Assembly (NCBI GenBank): GCA_025454315.1
Contig: JALOOP010000005.1
Location: 1-57,976 of the forward strand
Reading direction: 5' to 3'
Length of the DNA stretch: 57,976 nucleotides
From: Oculatellaceae cyanobacterium Prado106
GTDB lineage: Bacteria > Cyanobacteriota > Cyanobacteriia > Elainellales > Elainellaceae
Shown: positions 27,182-35,952 of the stretch, piece by piece
How the letters are laid out: the number at the start of each line of letters is the position of its first letter
Position numbering within the stretch: the first letter of the stretch is position 1
Translations under genes and position numbers: made by a program
The notes under the pieces: generated by a model
What the model saw: only the letters and a program-made list of their open reading frames with translations
Databases searched by the model: none
Told to the model about the DNA's origin: nothing

Positions 27182-28414
27182 ATGCAACTAGGCTTCATCA
27201 TGCAGAATTGGCGACCACAAATAAGCTTGAAATGGAAGCTTCAATATCGCAATTTTTTCAAGGCTTTTTTCCCAATTCTGGCGCTCCTTACCTTTATTAC
27301 AGCCTTACTTCTCAACAGTTCACCCGCTGTCATCGCCCAAACGGCTCGCTCCGAAATTCGTGGCGTTTGGTTAACGAGTAATGATACGGCGATTTTGGGC
27401 GATCGCCCAAAACTCCAATCCGCCCTCGACCAACTCAGCCGCCTCAACTTCAACACCATCTATCCGGTCGTCTGGAACTCCGGCTACGTCATGTATCCCA
27501 GCGCCGTGGCCGAACGCTACAACATTCAGCCCTTCGTCTTCCGAGGACTGCAAGGCCAGGACATGATTGCCGAAATTACCGCCGAGGCGCACCGTCGTGG
27601 ACTCCTCGTCGTTCCCTGGTTCGAGTTTGGCTTCATGGCTCCCCCCACCTCAGAACTCGCCATGAACCATCCCGACTGGCTCACCCAAAAACGTGATGGC
27701 GGTCAAACCTCCATCAGTGCCGCCGGAGAAGTCGTCTGGCTCAACCCCTTCCGCCCCGAAGTCCAACAGTTCATCACCAGCCTGGTTGTTGAAGCCGTCA
27801 GCCAATACAATGTCGATGGCATCCAGTTTGATGATCACATGAGCCTGCCTAGCGAATTTGGCTACGACGACTTCACCCTCGCCCTCTACAAAAAAGAAAC
27901 CAAAAAGGACGCTCCCGCCAACCCCCGCGATGCAGAGTGGCTCCGCTGGCGCGCCAACAAAATCACGGCCTTCATGGTCGGCCTCAACAAAGCGGTCAAA
28001 GCCCGCAACCCTCAAGCCATCTTCTCTGTCTCCCCCAATTATTACGACTTTGCCTACAATCTCCATCTCCAAGACTGGCTGGCTTGGGTTAAGCAAAACA
28101 TCGTCGATGAACTGATCGTGCAAGTCTACCGCAGCGACATGGACAGCTTCGTTGAGCAGATTATGCGCCCCGAAGTCCAGGAAACTCAAAAGAAGATTCC
28201 CACCGGAATTGGCATCATGGCAGGTTTGAGAAACAATCCCGTTCCCATTAACCGCATCAAGTCCCAAACCCGAGCCGTCCAAAATCGCGGTCTAGGGGTT
28301 GCCTACTTCTACTACGAAAGTCTCTGGGACGATGCGCCTGAACCAGTGAGCGATCGCCAAGCCGCCTTCCAGTCCCTGTTTTCGGTGCCTGCGTTGCGAT
28401 CGCAAGCCCAATAA
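27182..28414 (+). CDS. Family 10-like glycosyl hydrolase (GHL10/DUF187), secreted
   Basis: 410 residues from the ATG at 27182; an internal ATG at 27200 is equally likely. A signal peptide (FFPILALLTFITALLLNSSP, cleavage near VIAQT) is followed by the domain: SEIRGVWLTSNDTAILGDRP, LSRLNFNTIYPVVWNSGYVMYPS, RGLLVVPWFEFGF, VDGIQFDDHMSLPSEFGYD (the acidic pair), and ELIVQVYRSD. GHL10 proteins are TIM-barrel hydrolases; some relatives act on peptidoglycan or polysaccharide. The substrate here is unknown. It is divergent from the acyltransferase and convergent with the DUF3082 gene. Confidence 0.85.
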   Translation: MQLGFIMQNWRPQISLKWKLQYRNFFKAFFPILALLTFITALLLNSSPAVIAQTARSEIRGVWLTSNDTAILGDRPKLQSALDQLSRLNFNTIYPVVWNSGYVMYPSAVAERYNIQPFVFRGLQGQDMIAEITAEAHRRGLLVVPWFEFGFMAPPTSELAMNHPDWLTQKRDGGQTSISAAGEVVWLNPFRPEVQQFITSLVVEAVSQYNVDGIQFDDHMSLPSEFGYDDFTLALYKKETKKDAPANPRDAEWLRWRANKITAFMVGLNKAVKARNPQAIFSVSPNYYDFAYNLHLQDWLAWVKQNIVDELIVQVYRSDMDSFVEQIMRPEVQETQKKIPTGIGIMAGLRNNPVPINRIKSQTRAVQNRGLGVAYFYYESLWDDAPEPVSDRQAAFQSLFSVPALRSQAQ

Positions 28415-28442
28415 CCCCATCCCAACTTGATAACGCTCGAAA

Positions 28443-28494
28443 TAATGCTCGAAGCTACCTTCTCAAAACACATGAGAGATAGTTTTGAGCATTA
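28443..28494. terminator. Overlapping alternative hairpins between convergent genes
   Basis: CTCAAAAC (28462-28469) pairs with GTTTTGAG (28482-28489), and TAATGCTC (28443-28450) pairs with GAGCATTA (28487-28494); the right arms share three bases, so the two helices compete. TTCTTTA follows on the plus strand. A weak terminator for either gene is likely. Confidence 0.45.
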
Positions 28495-28617
28495 GTTCTT
28501 TATGGGCAGAGCCTAGTAGAAGAACCAAGCTCTCTAACGGAATTCGGAACAGCATTAAAATTCAATTGAATACAGAATTTGTCCAGAGATGATGATGCAA
28601 TATCAACATTTTGTGAA

Positions 28618-28962
28618 TCACTTAGATCCTGAAGCATTCTGCATCTGTTGAACCAGAAGCTGAATGGCTAATAATATTAACCCAACAGCCGTAATCGTGA
28701 AGATGGCAGTGGCTAGCGTGCTACAGCCTACGACTAAGGTGCGGACGGCGATCGCAATATTGGTCGCCGTTATATTCACCGTGGGCAGAGGCTTACTGGC
28801 AAAAGACTGGGCGATCGATTGTGTCAACGCATAGAGTGCCAGCCCGAGCGCACCAGAGATGGCAGCGCCAATCAAGCAGCGCAGTGGAGTCGCAGCCGTG
28901 CTAGAGGTTGATGTCGGTTTAGAGTCTGGAAGAGAAGTTTGCTCGGGTGTAGAATCTGCCAT
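28618..28962 (-). CDS. DUF3082 membrane protein
   Basis: 114 residues from the ATG at 28962 (MADSTPEQTSLPDSKPTSTS). A polar Ser/Thr-rich head is followed by two membrane helices, CLIGAAISGALGLALYALTQ and TLATAIFTITAVGLILLAIQLLVQQM, with the FASKPLPT-NITATNIAIAVRTLVVG link typical of DUF3082. The family is cyanobacterial and plastid-related and its function is unknown. It lies 49 bp after ispE and probably shares its transcript (rsmA-ispE-DUF3082). The longer frame, starting at 29040, would overlap ispE and is rejected. Confidence 0.8.
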   Translation of the reverse strand: MADSTPEQTSLPDSKPTSTSSTAATPLRCLIGAAISGALGLALYALTQSIAQSFASKPLPTVNITATNIAIAVRTLVVGCSTLATAIFTITAVGLILLAIQLLVQQMQNASGSK

Positions 28963-29011
28963 CGTTCTTTTTATAAATGAAGTGCAAAGGAACAGAGTAG
29001 GGACGAAGCGT

Positions 29012-29956
29012 TTAGTTCTCCAGGCGAATGCCGCCGCCAATTAGTTGGGTCGTCCAAATTCCGAGATGCGGATCGGGCAAAAGTTCCCTCAAGGCTTGGC
29101 GAATTCGCTCTGCCTGGGGAAGCGAATCCGTCAGCGCAAAAACCGTTGATCCAGACCCCGACATCATCACCCCCAGTGTATCGAGTTGCGCTAGCTTTTC
29201 GCGCAGTTCGGCCACCAAAGGATAGGCAGGCAACACCACCTTTTCCAAATCATTGTGCAACTGCTGCCCAATCTTTGCTCCATCCTGATGCAGAATCGCC
29301 GAAACCATTGCCCCTGCGTGAACCCGTTGCCGCCGTCCGATCAAACTTTCATCATCAGACACATAGGTACTTTGAAAATGTTCGCGGTAGCTTTTGTAAG
29401 CCCAAACTGTGGAAACAGGCAGCGATTGATATTTGGCCAGCACCGCATAAAGCCCTTCCAAACTGGGCAAAGGCGACAGCTTCTCCCCTCGGCCTGTGGC
29501 GATCGCCGTCCCCCCCGCCACACAAAAGGGCACATCGGAGCCAATCCGCCCCCCCAGTTCCTGAATTTCTCCCTGAGTCAATCCCAAATTCCACATCAAA
29601 TCCAATCCCACCAACACCGCCGCCGCATTGGTCGAGCCACCCGCTAGCCCTGCCCCCATAGGAATGCGCTTGTAAATCATGATATCAACGCCGCCATAGC
29701 GCCGAAACGCCTCGGGAAACGCCTCCTTCATCACCGCTGCCGCCTTGTGAGCCAGATTACTCGCATCCACGGGCACCTGGGGGTCGTCACACTGGACTCG
29801 AATCGCCTCCGTGCCGTTCGATCGCAAATGAATCCGATCGGCCAAATCAATGCTTTGCAGAATCATGGCCAACTCATGGTAGCCATCGGGGCGATCGCCA
29901 ATAATTTCCAGGTACAAATTAATCTTAGCCGGAGCAATCAGGGAATAGGAATGCAT
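29012..29956 (-). CDS. ispE: 4-diphosphocytidyl-2-C-methyl-D-erythritol kinase
   Basis: 314 residues. It is a GHMP kinase: SLIAPAKINLYLEIIGDRPD at the start (Lys and Asn of the active site), PMGAGLAGGSTNAAAVLVGL as the phosphate-binding loop (about 97-115), and GVMMSGSGSTVFAL as motif III. It phosphorylates CDP-ME in the non-mevalonate (MEP) isoprenoid pathway. It starts 12 bp after the rsmA stop, so the two are translated from one mRNA. Confidence 0.95.
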   Translation of the reverse strand: MHSYSLIAPAKINLYLEIIGDRPDGYHELAMILQSIDLADRIHLRSNGTEAIRVQCDDPQVPVDASNLAHKAAAVMKEAFPEAFRRYGGVDIMIYKRIPMGAGLAGGSTNAAAVLVGLDLMWNLGLTQGEIQELGGRIGSDVPFCVAGGTAIATGRGEKLSPLPSLEGLYAVLAKYQSLPVSTVWAYKSYREHFQSTYVSDDESLIGRRQRVHAGAMVSAILHQDGAKIGQQLHNDLEKVVLPAYPLVAELREKLAQLDTLGVMMSGSGSTVFALTDSLPQAERIRQALRELLPDPHLGIWTTQLIGGGIRLEN

Positions 29957-29968
29957 GACAAGGTCTAC

Positions 29969-30838
29969 CTAGGGTTCCTCAATGGGCGAGTCGTCAGAAT
30001 CCCCCAGACCATGATTCACTAGACCATGATGCAATCGATGGCTCAGCGCCACCCAATCCGCCACGCTCAGATCTTCCGCGCGCACCTGGGGGTTTAGATT
30101 CAATTCTTCCAGAATTTGGCTCAGGCGATCGCGCTCCACCAGGCTTTTCAAATTATTTCGCAACATTTTGCGCTTGGTGGCAAACCCGAGCTTGACCAAC
30201 ACCTCCAGCCGCCTTGGATCTTCCGCCTGCGGCTGAAACACCCGAGGCGTAATCCGCACCACTGCCGAATCCACTTTGGGCGGCGGCTGAAACGCCTTCG
30301 CAGGTACCGCACAAATCCACTCACAGTCTGCCAAATACTGCACCCGCACCGACAACGCCCCAAACACCCGCGAACTCGGAGAAGCACAAAGTCGCTCAGC
30401 CACCTCTTTCTGCACAAGCAGCACAATCTGCTCAAAAGGAGTGGGGTTGGGAGTAGTGATCGTCCCCAGGAGCTTTTCCAAAATCGGTCCGGTAATATTG
30501 TAGGGAATGTTCGCAACCACCTTATTCGGCTGCTGAAACTTGGGAAAACCCGTCAACAGCACTGGCACATCCATCGTCAAAAAATCACCCTGGAGTAACA
30601 AAAAATTCTTCATTGCCCCCAGTTGCTGCGCCAGGAGCTTACACAAATCCCGGTCTACTTCCACCGCCACCACAGACTGCGCCAAAGGCAATAACCGTCG
30701 GGTCAAAACACCCGTTCCCGGTCCAATTTCGAGGATGCGATCGCCCCCCTCCACCTTGGCCGCCGCCACAATTTCCGCCAGAGCCGCCTCACTCCGCAAC
30801 CAATGCTGACCAAATTGTTTCCGAGTTGGAGGAGCCAT
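29969..30838 (-). CDS. rsmA: 16S rRNA dimethyladenosine transferase
   Basis: 289 residues from the ATG at 30838 (MAPPTRKQFGQHWLRSEAAL). The Rossmann methyltransferase motif I is ILEIGPGTGVLTRRLL (about 38-53), motif IV is VVANIPYNITGPIL (about 112-125), and the C-terminal small domain carries KRKMLRNNLKSL. It methylates two adjacent adenines in helix 45 of 16S rRNA. Five codons upstream of the chosen Met are rejected. It is first in the rsmA-ispE-DUF3082 order. Confidence 0.95.
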   Translation of the reverse strand: MAPPTRKQFGQHWLRSEAALAEIVAAAKVEGGDRILEIGPGTGVLTRRLLPLAQSVVAVEVDRDLCKLLAQQLGAMKNFLLLQGDFLTMDVPVLLTGFPKFQQPNKVVANIPYNITGPILEKLLGTITTPNPTPFEQIVLLVQKEVAERLCASPSSRVFGALSVRVQYLADCEWICAVPAKAFQPPPKVDSAVVRITPRVFQPQAEDPRRLEVLVKLGFATKRKMLRNNLKSLVERDRLSQILEELNLNPQVRAEDLSVADWVALSHRLHHGLVNHGLGDSDDSPIEEP

Positions 30839-31221
30839 CCTGCAAAACCACATCCATCAAACTAATTAACGCAAGCCCTCAGATTCAAAACAAGTCGTCA
30901 GACGTTGCGCCCCTTACTGTACCGCACCCCACCCCAAATTGACATCCCAATTCAGAATGTGCCGAGAGGGGGAAAGGGAAGAGGCGAAAGGCGAAAGGGA
31001 AAGGGCGAAAGGCGAAAGGGGTATGGGAAAGCGCATATTTCGCTCTCATCCACCCATCCACCCATCCATCCACCAATCCACCCTTCCCCACTCCCCACTC
31101 CCCACTCCCTCCCTAAGTCCTGTTGCTAAAAGTGAAACTTAGGCGCATTCAAAAATTTCTAATGCCAGATTAGGAGTACCAGAATACCATTACAGCTTTG
31201 TTCAAGTGAGGAGATTCTCTC
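30839..31221. other. Non-coding region between divergent rsmA and SIMPL gene
   Basis: No gene is seen apart from the composite simple-repeat element (30963-31112). A GAGGAG-like site precedes the ATG at 31222. Confidence 0.55.
30963..31112 (-). repeat. Composite simple-repeat element, minus orientation
   Basis: In plus-strand order: GGGGAAAGG/GAAAGGCG purine repeats (30965-31021), a 26-base spacer, CATCCACC octamers (31048-31083), then ACTCCCC heptamers (31084-31112). Read on the minus strand this is heptamer, octamer, pyrimidine, the same module order as at 11193-11430. Confidence 0.85.
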
Positions 31222-32040
31222 ATGAAGTCTTTATTGTCCCGATCGCAGCCCACTATTTCGCAACAAGCGATCGCCTCGTCAATTGCCCCACGATCGATCG
31301 CCCCCCTATCGATCGCTCAACAGTCCCTGCGTAAACTCTCCCACGGACTGCCCCTGCTCCTGGGAATTGTCACCCTAACCATCGCCTCCCCTGCCTTTGC
31401 AGCGCAAGAAATCATGATGCGAACCATCACCGTCACGGGTCAAGGCTCCGAAATGATTCCCACCACCCTCTCTCGGGTGCAACTGGGCGTCGAAGTTCAA
31501 GGCGAAACGGCAGAGAAAGTACAACAAGAAGCGGCTCAGCGATCCTCTGCGGTGATTAACTTGCTGCGATCGCGCAACGTCACCAAACTACAAACCACAG
31601 GCATCTACCTCAGCCCCCGCTACGACTACAGCCCCAACGGTGACCAACGCATCGTCGGCTATACTGCCACCAACAGCGTCAGCTTCCAAACCACCACCGA
31701 TCGAGCAGGCACCTTGATGGATGAAGCGGTCAAAGCAGGTGCTACCCGGATTGATGGGGTCAGCTTTATTGCCGCCGATGAAGCGATCGCCACTGCCCAA
31801 CAGCAAGCCATCCGCGAAGCCACCCAAGATGCCCAAGCCCAAGCAGAAGCCGCCCTCGACGCGCTGGGTCTAAACCGTAAAGAAGTCGTCAGCATCCAAA
31901 TCAACGGCGCAGCCACCCCTCCTCCCATCTTCTACCAGGGTGCGCTAGAAGCCAGATCTACTGCTGATGCAGCACCGACTCCCGTTGTCGGCGGTGAGCA
32001 AGAAGTGCAAGCCTCCGTCACGCTACAAATTAGCTATTAA
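31222..32040 (+). CDS. SIMPL domain (DUF541) exported protein
   Basis: 272 residues. A long N-terminal region has a Ser/Ala/Ile-rich repeat (residues 15-35) produced by a cluster of HIP1-type GATCGC sites, then a signal-like helix LPLLLGIVTLTIASPAFAAQE (about 49-66). The SIMPL domain follows (about 70-270): RTITVTGQGSEMIPTTLSRV, LRSRNVTKLQTTGIYLSP, VGYTATNSVSFQTTT and VSIQINGAATPPP. SIMPL proteins are periplasmic or outer-membrane-associated and poorly understood. A terminator follows at 32173-32210. Confidence 0.85.
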   Translation: MKSLLSRSQPTISQQAIASSIAPRSIAPLSIAQQSLRKLSHGLPLLLGIVTLTIASPAFAAQEIMMRTITVTGQGSEMIPTTLSRVQLGVEVQGETAEKVQQEAAQRSSAVINLLRSRNVTKLQTTGIYLSPRYDYSPNGDQRIVGYTATNSVSFQTTTDRAGTLMDEAVKAGATRIDGVSFIAADEAIATAQQQAIREATQDAQAQAEAALDALGLNRKEVVSIQINGAATPPPIFYQGALEARSTADAAPTPVVGGEQEVQASVTLQISY

Positions 32041-32172
32041 TTCAGCAATAAGCTGAGCAACTCAATCTTAAATCTGGCCTGTATCCGTAAAGGTTTGTTG
32101 AGAAGACTCCGATCGACGCCCTTTGCCTTCACGCTAGAGACATGTCCAACATCTGGATCACAACGCTAGGAT

Positions 32173-32210
32173 GGGGGAAGAGTCAGGTTTTGACTCCTCC
32201 CCCTATTTTT
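32173..32210 (+). terminator. Terminator after SIMPL gene
   Basis: GGGGGAAGAGTCA and TGACTCCTCCCCC form a 13-bp stem with one bulge or mismatch and a five-base loop, followed by TATTTTTG. It ends ten bases before the DUF2808 start. Confidence 0.85.
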
Positions 32211-32219
32211 GTTTGAACG

Positions 32220-32816
32220 ATGCATTCATCTTTACTCAGGCGATCGCTGCTTATCACCCTAGCAACCCTAACCCTCTCCAGTCTGCCTATCCTCATTGCA
32301 TCCCCACAACTAGCTGAAGCGGTGCAGTTACGAGATGGCCGAGTTTACTTTGTCCAGCCTCCTCGATTACTGTCCTTAAGCACAAGTGAGAACCGTGCCT
32401 CCGCCAGTACCGCCACCTACGATCTGACCTTGACCATCCCCGAAGATGCGGGAGAACCGCTCCAACGAGTCGTCATTGAGCAACGGGATGGCGATAGCAA
32501 TCTCCGCAATATTTCCTTTGACCCGACTGATGTGGAAGCCTTTGTCGGGGAGAGGGGCGATCGCGGCGAACCCATCCCCTTGGGAGAAACCACCTTCGAC
32601 CGAGAAACCCAAACCCTTTCTGTCCAGTTCAACCCTGCCGTGCTCCCCGGCACCACCGTAATACTCCGGCTAGAACCCCGACGCAACCCTCGTTCTGAAG
32701 GTGTTTATTTGTTTGGCATCACGGCTTTTCCTCCCGGCGAAACTGCCTATGGCCAATTTCTCGGCTACGGAAGGCTACACTTCTACAGCAGCGGCGATCC
32801 CTTTCCCTTCTTCTGA
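32220..32816 (+). CDS. DUF2808 exported protein
   Basis: 198 residues. A signal peptide (SLLITLATLTLSSLPILIAS, cleavage near LAEAVQ) is followed by the DUF2808 domain: VQLRDGRVYFVQPPRLLSLS, YDLTLTIPEDAGEPLQRVVI, TVILRLEPRRNPRSEGVYLF and GITAFPPG. The family is widespread in cyanobacteria and of unknown function. The start is 10 bp beyond the preceding terminator, so the promoter probably lies upstream of that hairpin or the gene depends on read-through. Confidence 0.85.
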   Translation: MHSSLLRRSLLITLATLTLSSLPILIASPQLAEAVQLRDGRVYFVQPPRLLSLSTSENRASASTATYDLTLTIPEDAGEPLQRVVIEQRDGDSNLRNISFDPTDVEAFVGERGDRGEPIPLGETTFDRETQTLSVQFNPAVLPGTTVILRLEPRRNPRSEGVYLFGITAFPPGETAYGQFLGYGRLHFYSSGDPFPFF

Positions 32817-33125
32817 TTTAACTCTTCTCAAGTTGAATCAGCTCTGATTCTCGAGAATCAGAATTGAAGATTGAACAACTCGATCTGTTTTCAATACACT
32901 GGGAAAGAAAACAAATTCTTCTGCATCTCTGTGTCTGGTGCAGTTCAAATTCAACATTTCAACTGATTTTCTTCCCATTCCTAAGCGAAACATTACAACA
33001 AAGAGAGGGCTGTTACATCAAAGTGCAACAGCCCTCTCTTTGTTGAATAACTGGAATGGATTGCAATGAGCCATCTGAAATATTACTGAACCCACAATGG
33101 ATTACAGAATTCCTTGCAGCCTGCA
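32817..33125. other. Non-coding region between convergent genes
   Basis: No gene is seen. It holds the strong bidirectional terminator at 32998-33042. Confidence 0.6.
32998..33042. terminator. Strong bidirectional terminator
   Basis: CAAAGAGAGGGCTGTT and AACAGCCCTCTCTTTG form a perfect 16-bp stem with a 13-base loop. It serves the DUF2808 gene and the convergent pseudopilin operon. Confidence 0.9.
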
Positions 33126-33647
33126 TTAATTACAGTCTGCCCCATTTTCTGTAATCATTGACCCAAGCAGGGTTTTTACGATGACACAGCGTCTGGAGTT
33201 ACTGCCAGGGGGAGAACTGACGATAATGGCAATGCCATCTTCGGTCAGTTCATTGACAACGTTACCCGCCGCAGAGAATTCAATACAGGCTGTGGTTGTA
33301 CAGTTGGTACTTGTTGCACCTCGCAGGATGGTGAGGCCAACCATATTGGGTTTTAGATCTCCTTGGCCGAGCGGAGTGGCGACTCCAGCAACGGTGATGG
33401 TCGGAGGGTTAGCAGCGGTGTTGAATTGGACAACTTGGCTGCGTTTGACGCGAGTGGCTTGGTCTTGAGCTTGTCTGAGGGATTGTAGAATTTGGTCGCG
33501 GGCTGCATTGGCGCGTCTATTGTTCATGAATGATATCCAACTGGGAGCAGCGATCGCCGCCAAAATCCCAATCATCACTACGACAACCAACATTTCAATT
33601 AAGGTAAATCCAGCGGTAGAGCGTTTCAGGGGTAGTCTATGCATCAT
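33126..33647 (-). CDS. GspH/FimT-type pseudopilin, last gene of the hps operon
   Basis: 173 residues from the ATG at 33647 (the frame also opens at 33701). The type III signal STAGFTLIEMLVVVVMIGILA is textbook for prepilin peptidase cleavage before Phe and provides the membrane helix. A GspH-like core follows (MNNRRANAARDQILQSLRQA, QVVQFNTAA), ending in a Cys-rich tail with one likely disulfide (RCVIVKTLLGSMITENGADC). By position it corresponds to the third pseudopilin (hpsD) of hps clusters, but I give no symbol. A terminator follows. Confidence 0.85.
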   Translation of the reverse strand: MMHRLPLKRSTAGFTLIEMLVVVVMIGILAAIAAPSWISFMNNRRANAARDQILQSLRQAQDQATRVKRSQVVQFNTAANPPTITVAGVATPLGQGDLKPNMVGLTILRGATSTNCTTTACIEFSAAGNVVNELTEDGIAIIVSSPPGSNSRRCVIVKTLLGSMITENGADCN

Positions 33648-33797
33648 GGGTTGATTCGAGCAAAGGATTGAGTGGTATCGAGTTGTTTCAGGTTGTGGCA
33701 CACCCCTTGAGCGAATTCTGAATGAGGAGTCGTTGAACTAGATTGAAAGGTTAATAGGAATAAGACTGATAGCCATTGCTGTTTTTCAAATGATGTT

Positions 33798-34832
33798 CTA
33801 GTTAGGGATTCGTCCTAACACGCCCCGACTGAGGACTCGGGTTTCCAAAGTGGGCAAAAAGCTGGTTGCACTGAAATTGCCTCGGCCAAAGACACTGCCT
33901 CTCAGGTAAATGACGGTGTCTTGGTTGCCTGCGATCGCCTGCTGTGGACTGACACAAGCGTAAAAACTGCGAACATCCTTTAGACCACCCGTGTTTAACA
34001 TGGCATCAGGAGGGGTGAGGACGTAAGTCGCTGGACAAGCTCCAACCTGCCCCGCATTATTGGGCAAAGCATTGATGTCGCTATCATCAACAAAGTCAAC
34101 GAGCGTGGCGATCGAGGCACCATTGTTAGGTATCCCAGGCTGACGAGTTGTCGCCACCTGCATCTCTTGGATATTAGTCATAGTGTTAGCGCCATTGACA
34201 TTTCCAAAGGGCCAGGTATTGAAATTATTCTGATACAGGCCAGGATTCACATACCCTTGAGTCAATGCGCCAGTGGCATTGAACTCAGTCAGGGCGTAGC
34301 GAGTGATTCTAGCCTTGCCTTGCCATACTCCCCCTCCTACGTTTCTGGCCAACGAGTAGATCACCAAAGTATAGGAACTCCCGTTGGTGCAGTTAACGCC
34401 AACAGGAGGGTTTGCACCTGCACAAGCAACTCGAATTGCATCAGGATAGGGTAGTTGCTTCCAAAACGCGAGTACCGGAACACTGTTATTGGTTAAGGCT
34501 GGGGGTAAATAGTCGGTCAAATTGCCAGTGCGAGCGCCTGTGGGGCCAAGAGTTTGTGCGGTATAAACATAGACGGAATCCCGGAGTTCTGTGGCCATGT
34601 AGTCCATGGCCATTTGCATTTCCCGCTGGGTTTCCGACTGGGCTGATTCCCGTTGGTCAACGCCCATAAGTTGCACAACAATGTACATCAGCCCAGAGAC
34701 CAACCCGCCTGCAATGACCACCACCACTAAGAGTTCCAGCAGCGTGAAGCCCTTGGTCGAGTGCTGTTGCTGCTGCTGCCGTGAGGCCAACCAAACTCGC
34801 TGTAACCGGAATAAAGGTTTTCTTTTAGCCAT
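33798..34832 (-). CDS. hpsC: HpsC-like pseudopilin (PilW type)
   Basis: 344 residues. The prepilin signal is STKGFTLLELLVVVVIAGGL (about 26-45), after a basic head with a QQQQQ run. Then QREMQMAMDYMATELRDSVYVY, which I associate with HpsC and other PilW-type minor pseudopilins, and a long beta-rich C-terminal domain with several cysteines (RVACAGANPPVGVNC, ACPATYV, FYACVSP). Minor pseudopilins prime or tip a type IV-like secretion filament; in Nostoc punctiforme HpsBCD are required for hormogonium polysaccharide and motility. It lies 137 bp after hpsB. Confidence 0.75.
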   Translation of the reverse strand: MAKRKPLFRLQRVWLASRQQQQQHSTKGFTLLELLVVVVIAGGLVSGLMYIVVQLMGVDQRESAQSETQREMQMAMDYMATELRDSVYVYTAQTLGPTGARTGNLTDYLPPALTNNSVPVLAFWKQLPYPDAIRVACAGANPPVGVNCTNGSSYTLVIYSLARNVGGGVWQGKARITRYALTEFNATGALTQGYVNPGLYQNNFNTWPFGNVNGANTMTNIQEMQVATTRQPGIPNNGASIATLVDFVDDSDINALPNNAGQVGACPATYVLTPPDAMLNTGGLKDVRSFYACVSPQQAIAGNQDTVIYLRGSVFGRGNFSATSFLPTLETRVLSRGVLGRIPN

Positions 34833-34969
34833 TGCTTTTAAGCCTAATTTTCAATCTGATTCGTGAAAGGGAGCAGGGCGATCGCACTTTGTCAGTCGTG
34901 AGTGATTCATCGTGAATGTCAGTCGTTATCAGGTTTAATAACTCTGACAGACCATAAGTCATCAACAAT

Positions 34970-35767
34970 TTAGTTACAGCTTGTTCCCAGACTTTGTCCT
35001 GTTTGGTAGAAACAGAGGGTGTTGCCCTGGTCACTGCGGGCAAAGTTGGAATACAGCACAGCAAGAGGACGAGTTCTTTGGTTTCCTGAGCCAGATGTGA
35101 TCTTGAGGGAAGCCTGTTGAATGCCTAGGTTATTCCAATTGTTGTCTGCCAAAATTGAATAAACCCGCACACCCATTTGGAACTCAGAAACTAGGGGTTG
35201 CCCAACCACTGTGGTGCCTGCGGTGCGAAATGCCTGCATCATAAAATCGGCTCGGCAGTCTCCATCCACATCAATTCGGAGAATTTGGTTGGCGGCAATT
35301 TGCTGTCCAGTGTAGGTGTTGCAGGTGGCTCTAGACGATCGCAACAGTGCCGAAGCCCCCGTCGGTGCCCCATAGGTTTGCACAGAAGCAACGACAGCAG
35401 GAATCACGCCCGGCTGATGCTGGTCTCTGGTCACGAGCGCACGCACGCGATCGATTTCGCCTTGGGCAATTTGCAAAGACTGCTCTGCTCGACGATTTTG
35501 AACTCGTGTTGCGGCTGAAATCACAAGCGGTGGGGCAATCATGGCAATGGTGAGACCAATCACAACGATCGCCACCAAACACTCAATTAAGGTCAATCCC
35601 TGCTCTGAGGGGTTAACAGACGAATCGGAGGAAGGTTGGGGTGATGAACCTCTACGTTCCTCTACTGGACAGGTCAACCTGTTTTGCAGTTGGGACGTGA
35701 ATTTACCCCGATTGCCCAAGGATTTGCGGAATGATCCCAGTTTTAGGGAAGAGGATGAACGTGGCAT
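34970..35767 (-). CDS. hpsB: HpsB-like pseudopilin (PilV type)
   Basis: 265 residues. The N-terminal 55 residues are polar and basic, unusually long before the prepilin signal EQGLTLIECLVAIVVIGLTI, then APPLVISAATRVQNRRAEQS and LQIAQGEIDRVRALV. The GLTLIECLVA signal with RAEQxLQIAQGEIDRVR is the pattern of HpsB. The real start may be internal; no strong ribosome-binding site decides it. It is second in the operon, 185 bp after hpsA. Confidence 0.78.
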   Translation of the reverse strand: MPRSSSSLKLGSFRKSLGNRGKFTSQLQNRLTCPVEERRGSSPQPSSDSSVNPSEQGLTLIECLVAIVVIGLTIAMIAPPLVISAATRVQNRRAEQSLQIAQGEIDRVRALVTRDQHQPGVIPAVVASVQTYGAPTGASALLRSSRATCNTYTGQQIAANQILRIDVDGDCRADFMMQAFRTAGTTVVGQPLVSEFQMGVRVYSILADNNWNNLGIQQASLKITSGSGNQRTRPLAVLYSNFARSDQGNTLCFYQTGQSLGTSCN

Positions 35768-35952
35768 AGCAGGTCAAATACTCTCAAGAAAAGGATGGAG
35801 TAGAAGGATAGAGGCAATGAGACAGTGAAATGCACTTGATTTGAAAAGGCAGGGGATGTTTTGGCAACTCCGTTGAGACAACTTCGCCCCAAAACATCCA
35901 CCTTTGCAACGAACCTGTAACTCGTTTTGCAACTGATGCTGCAACAGATGTC

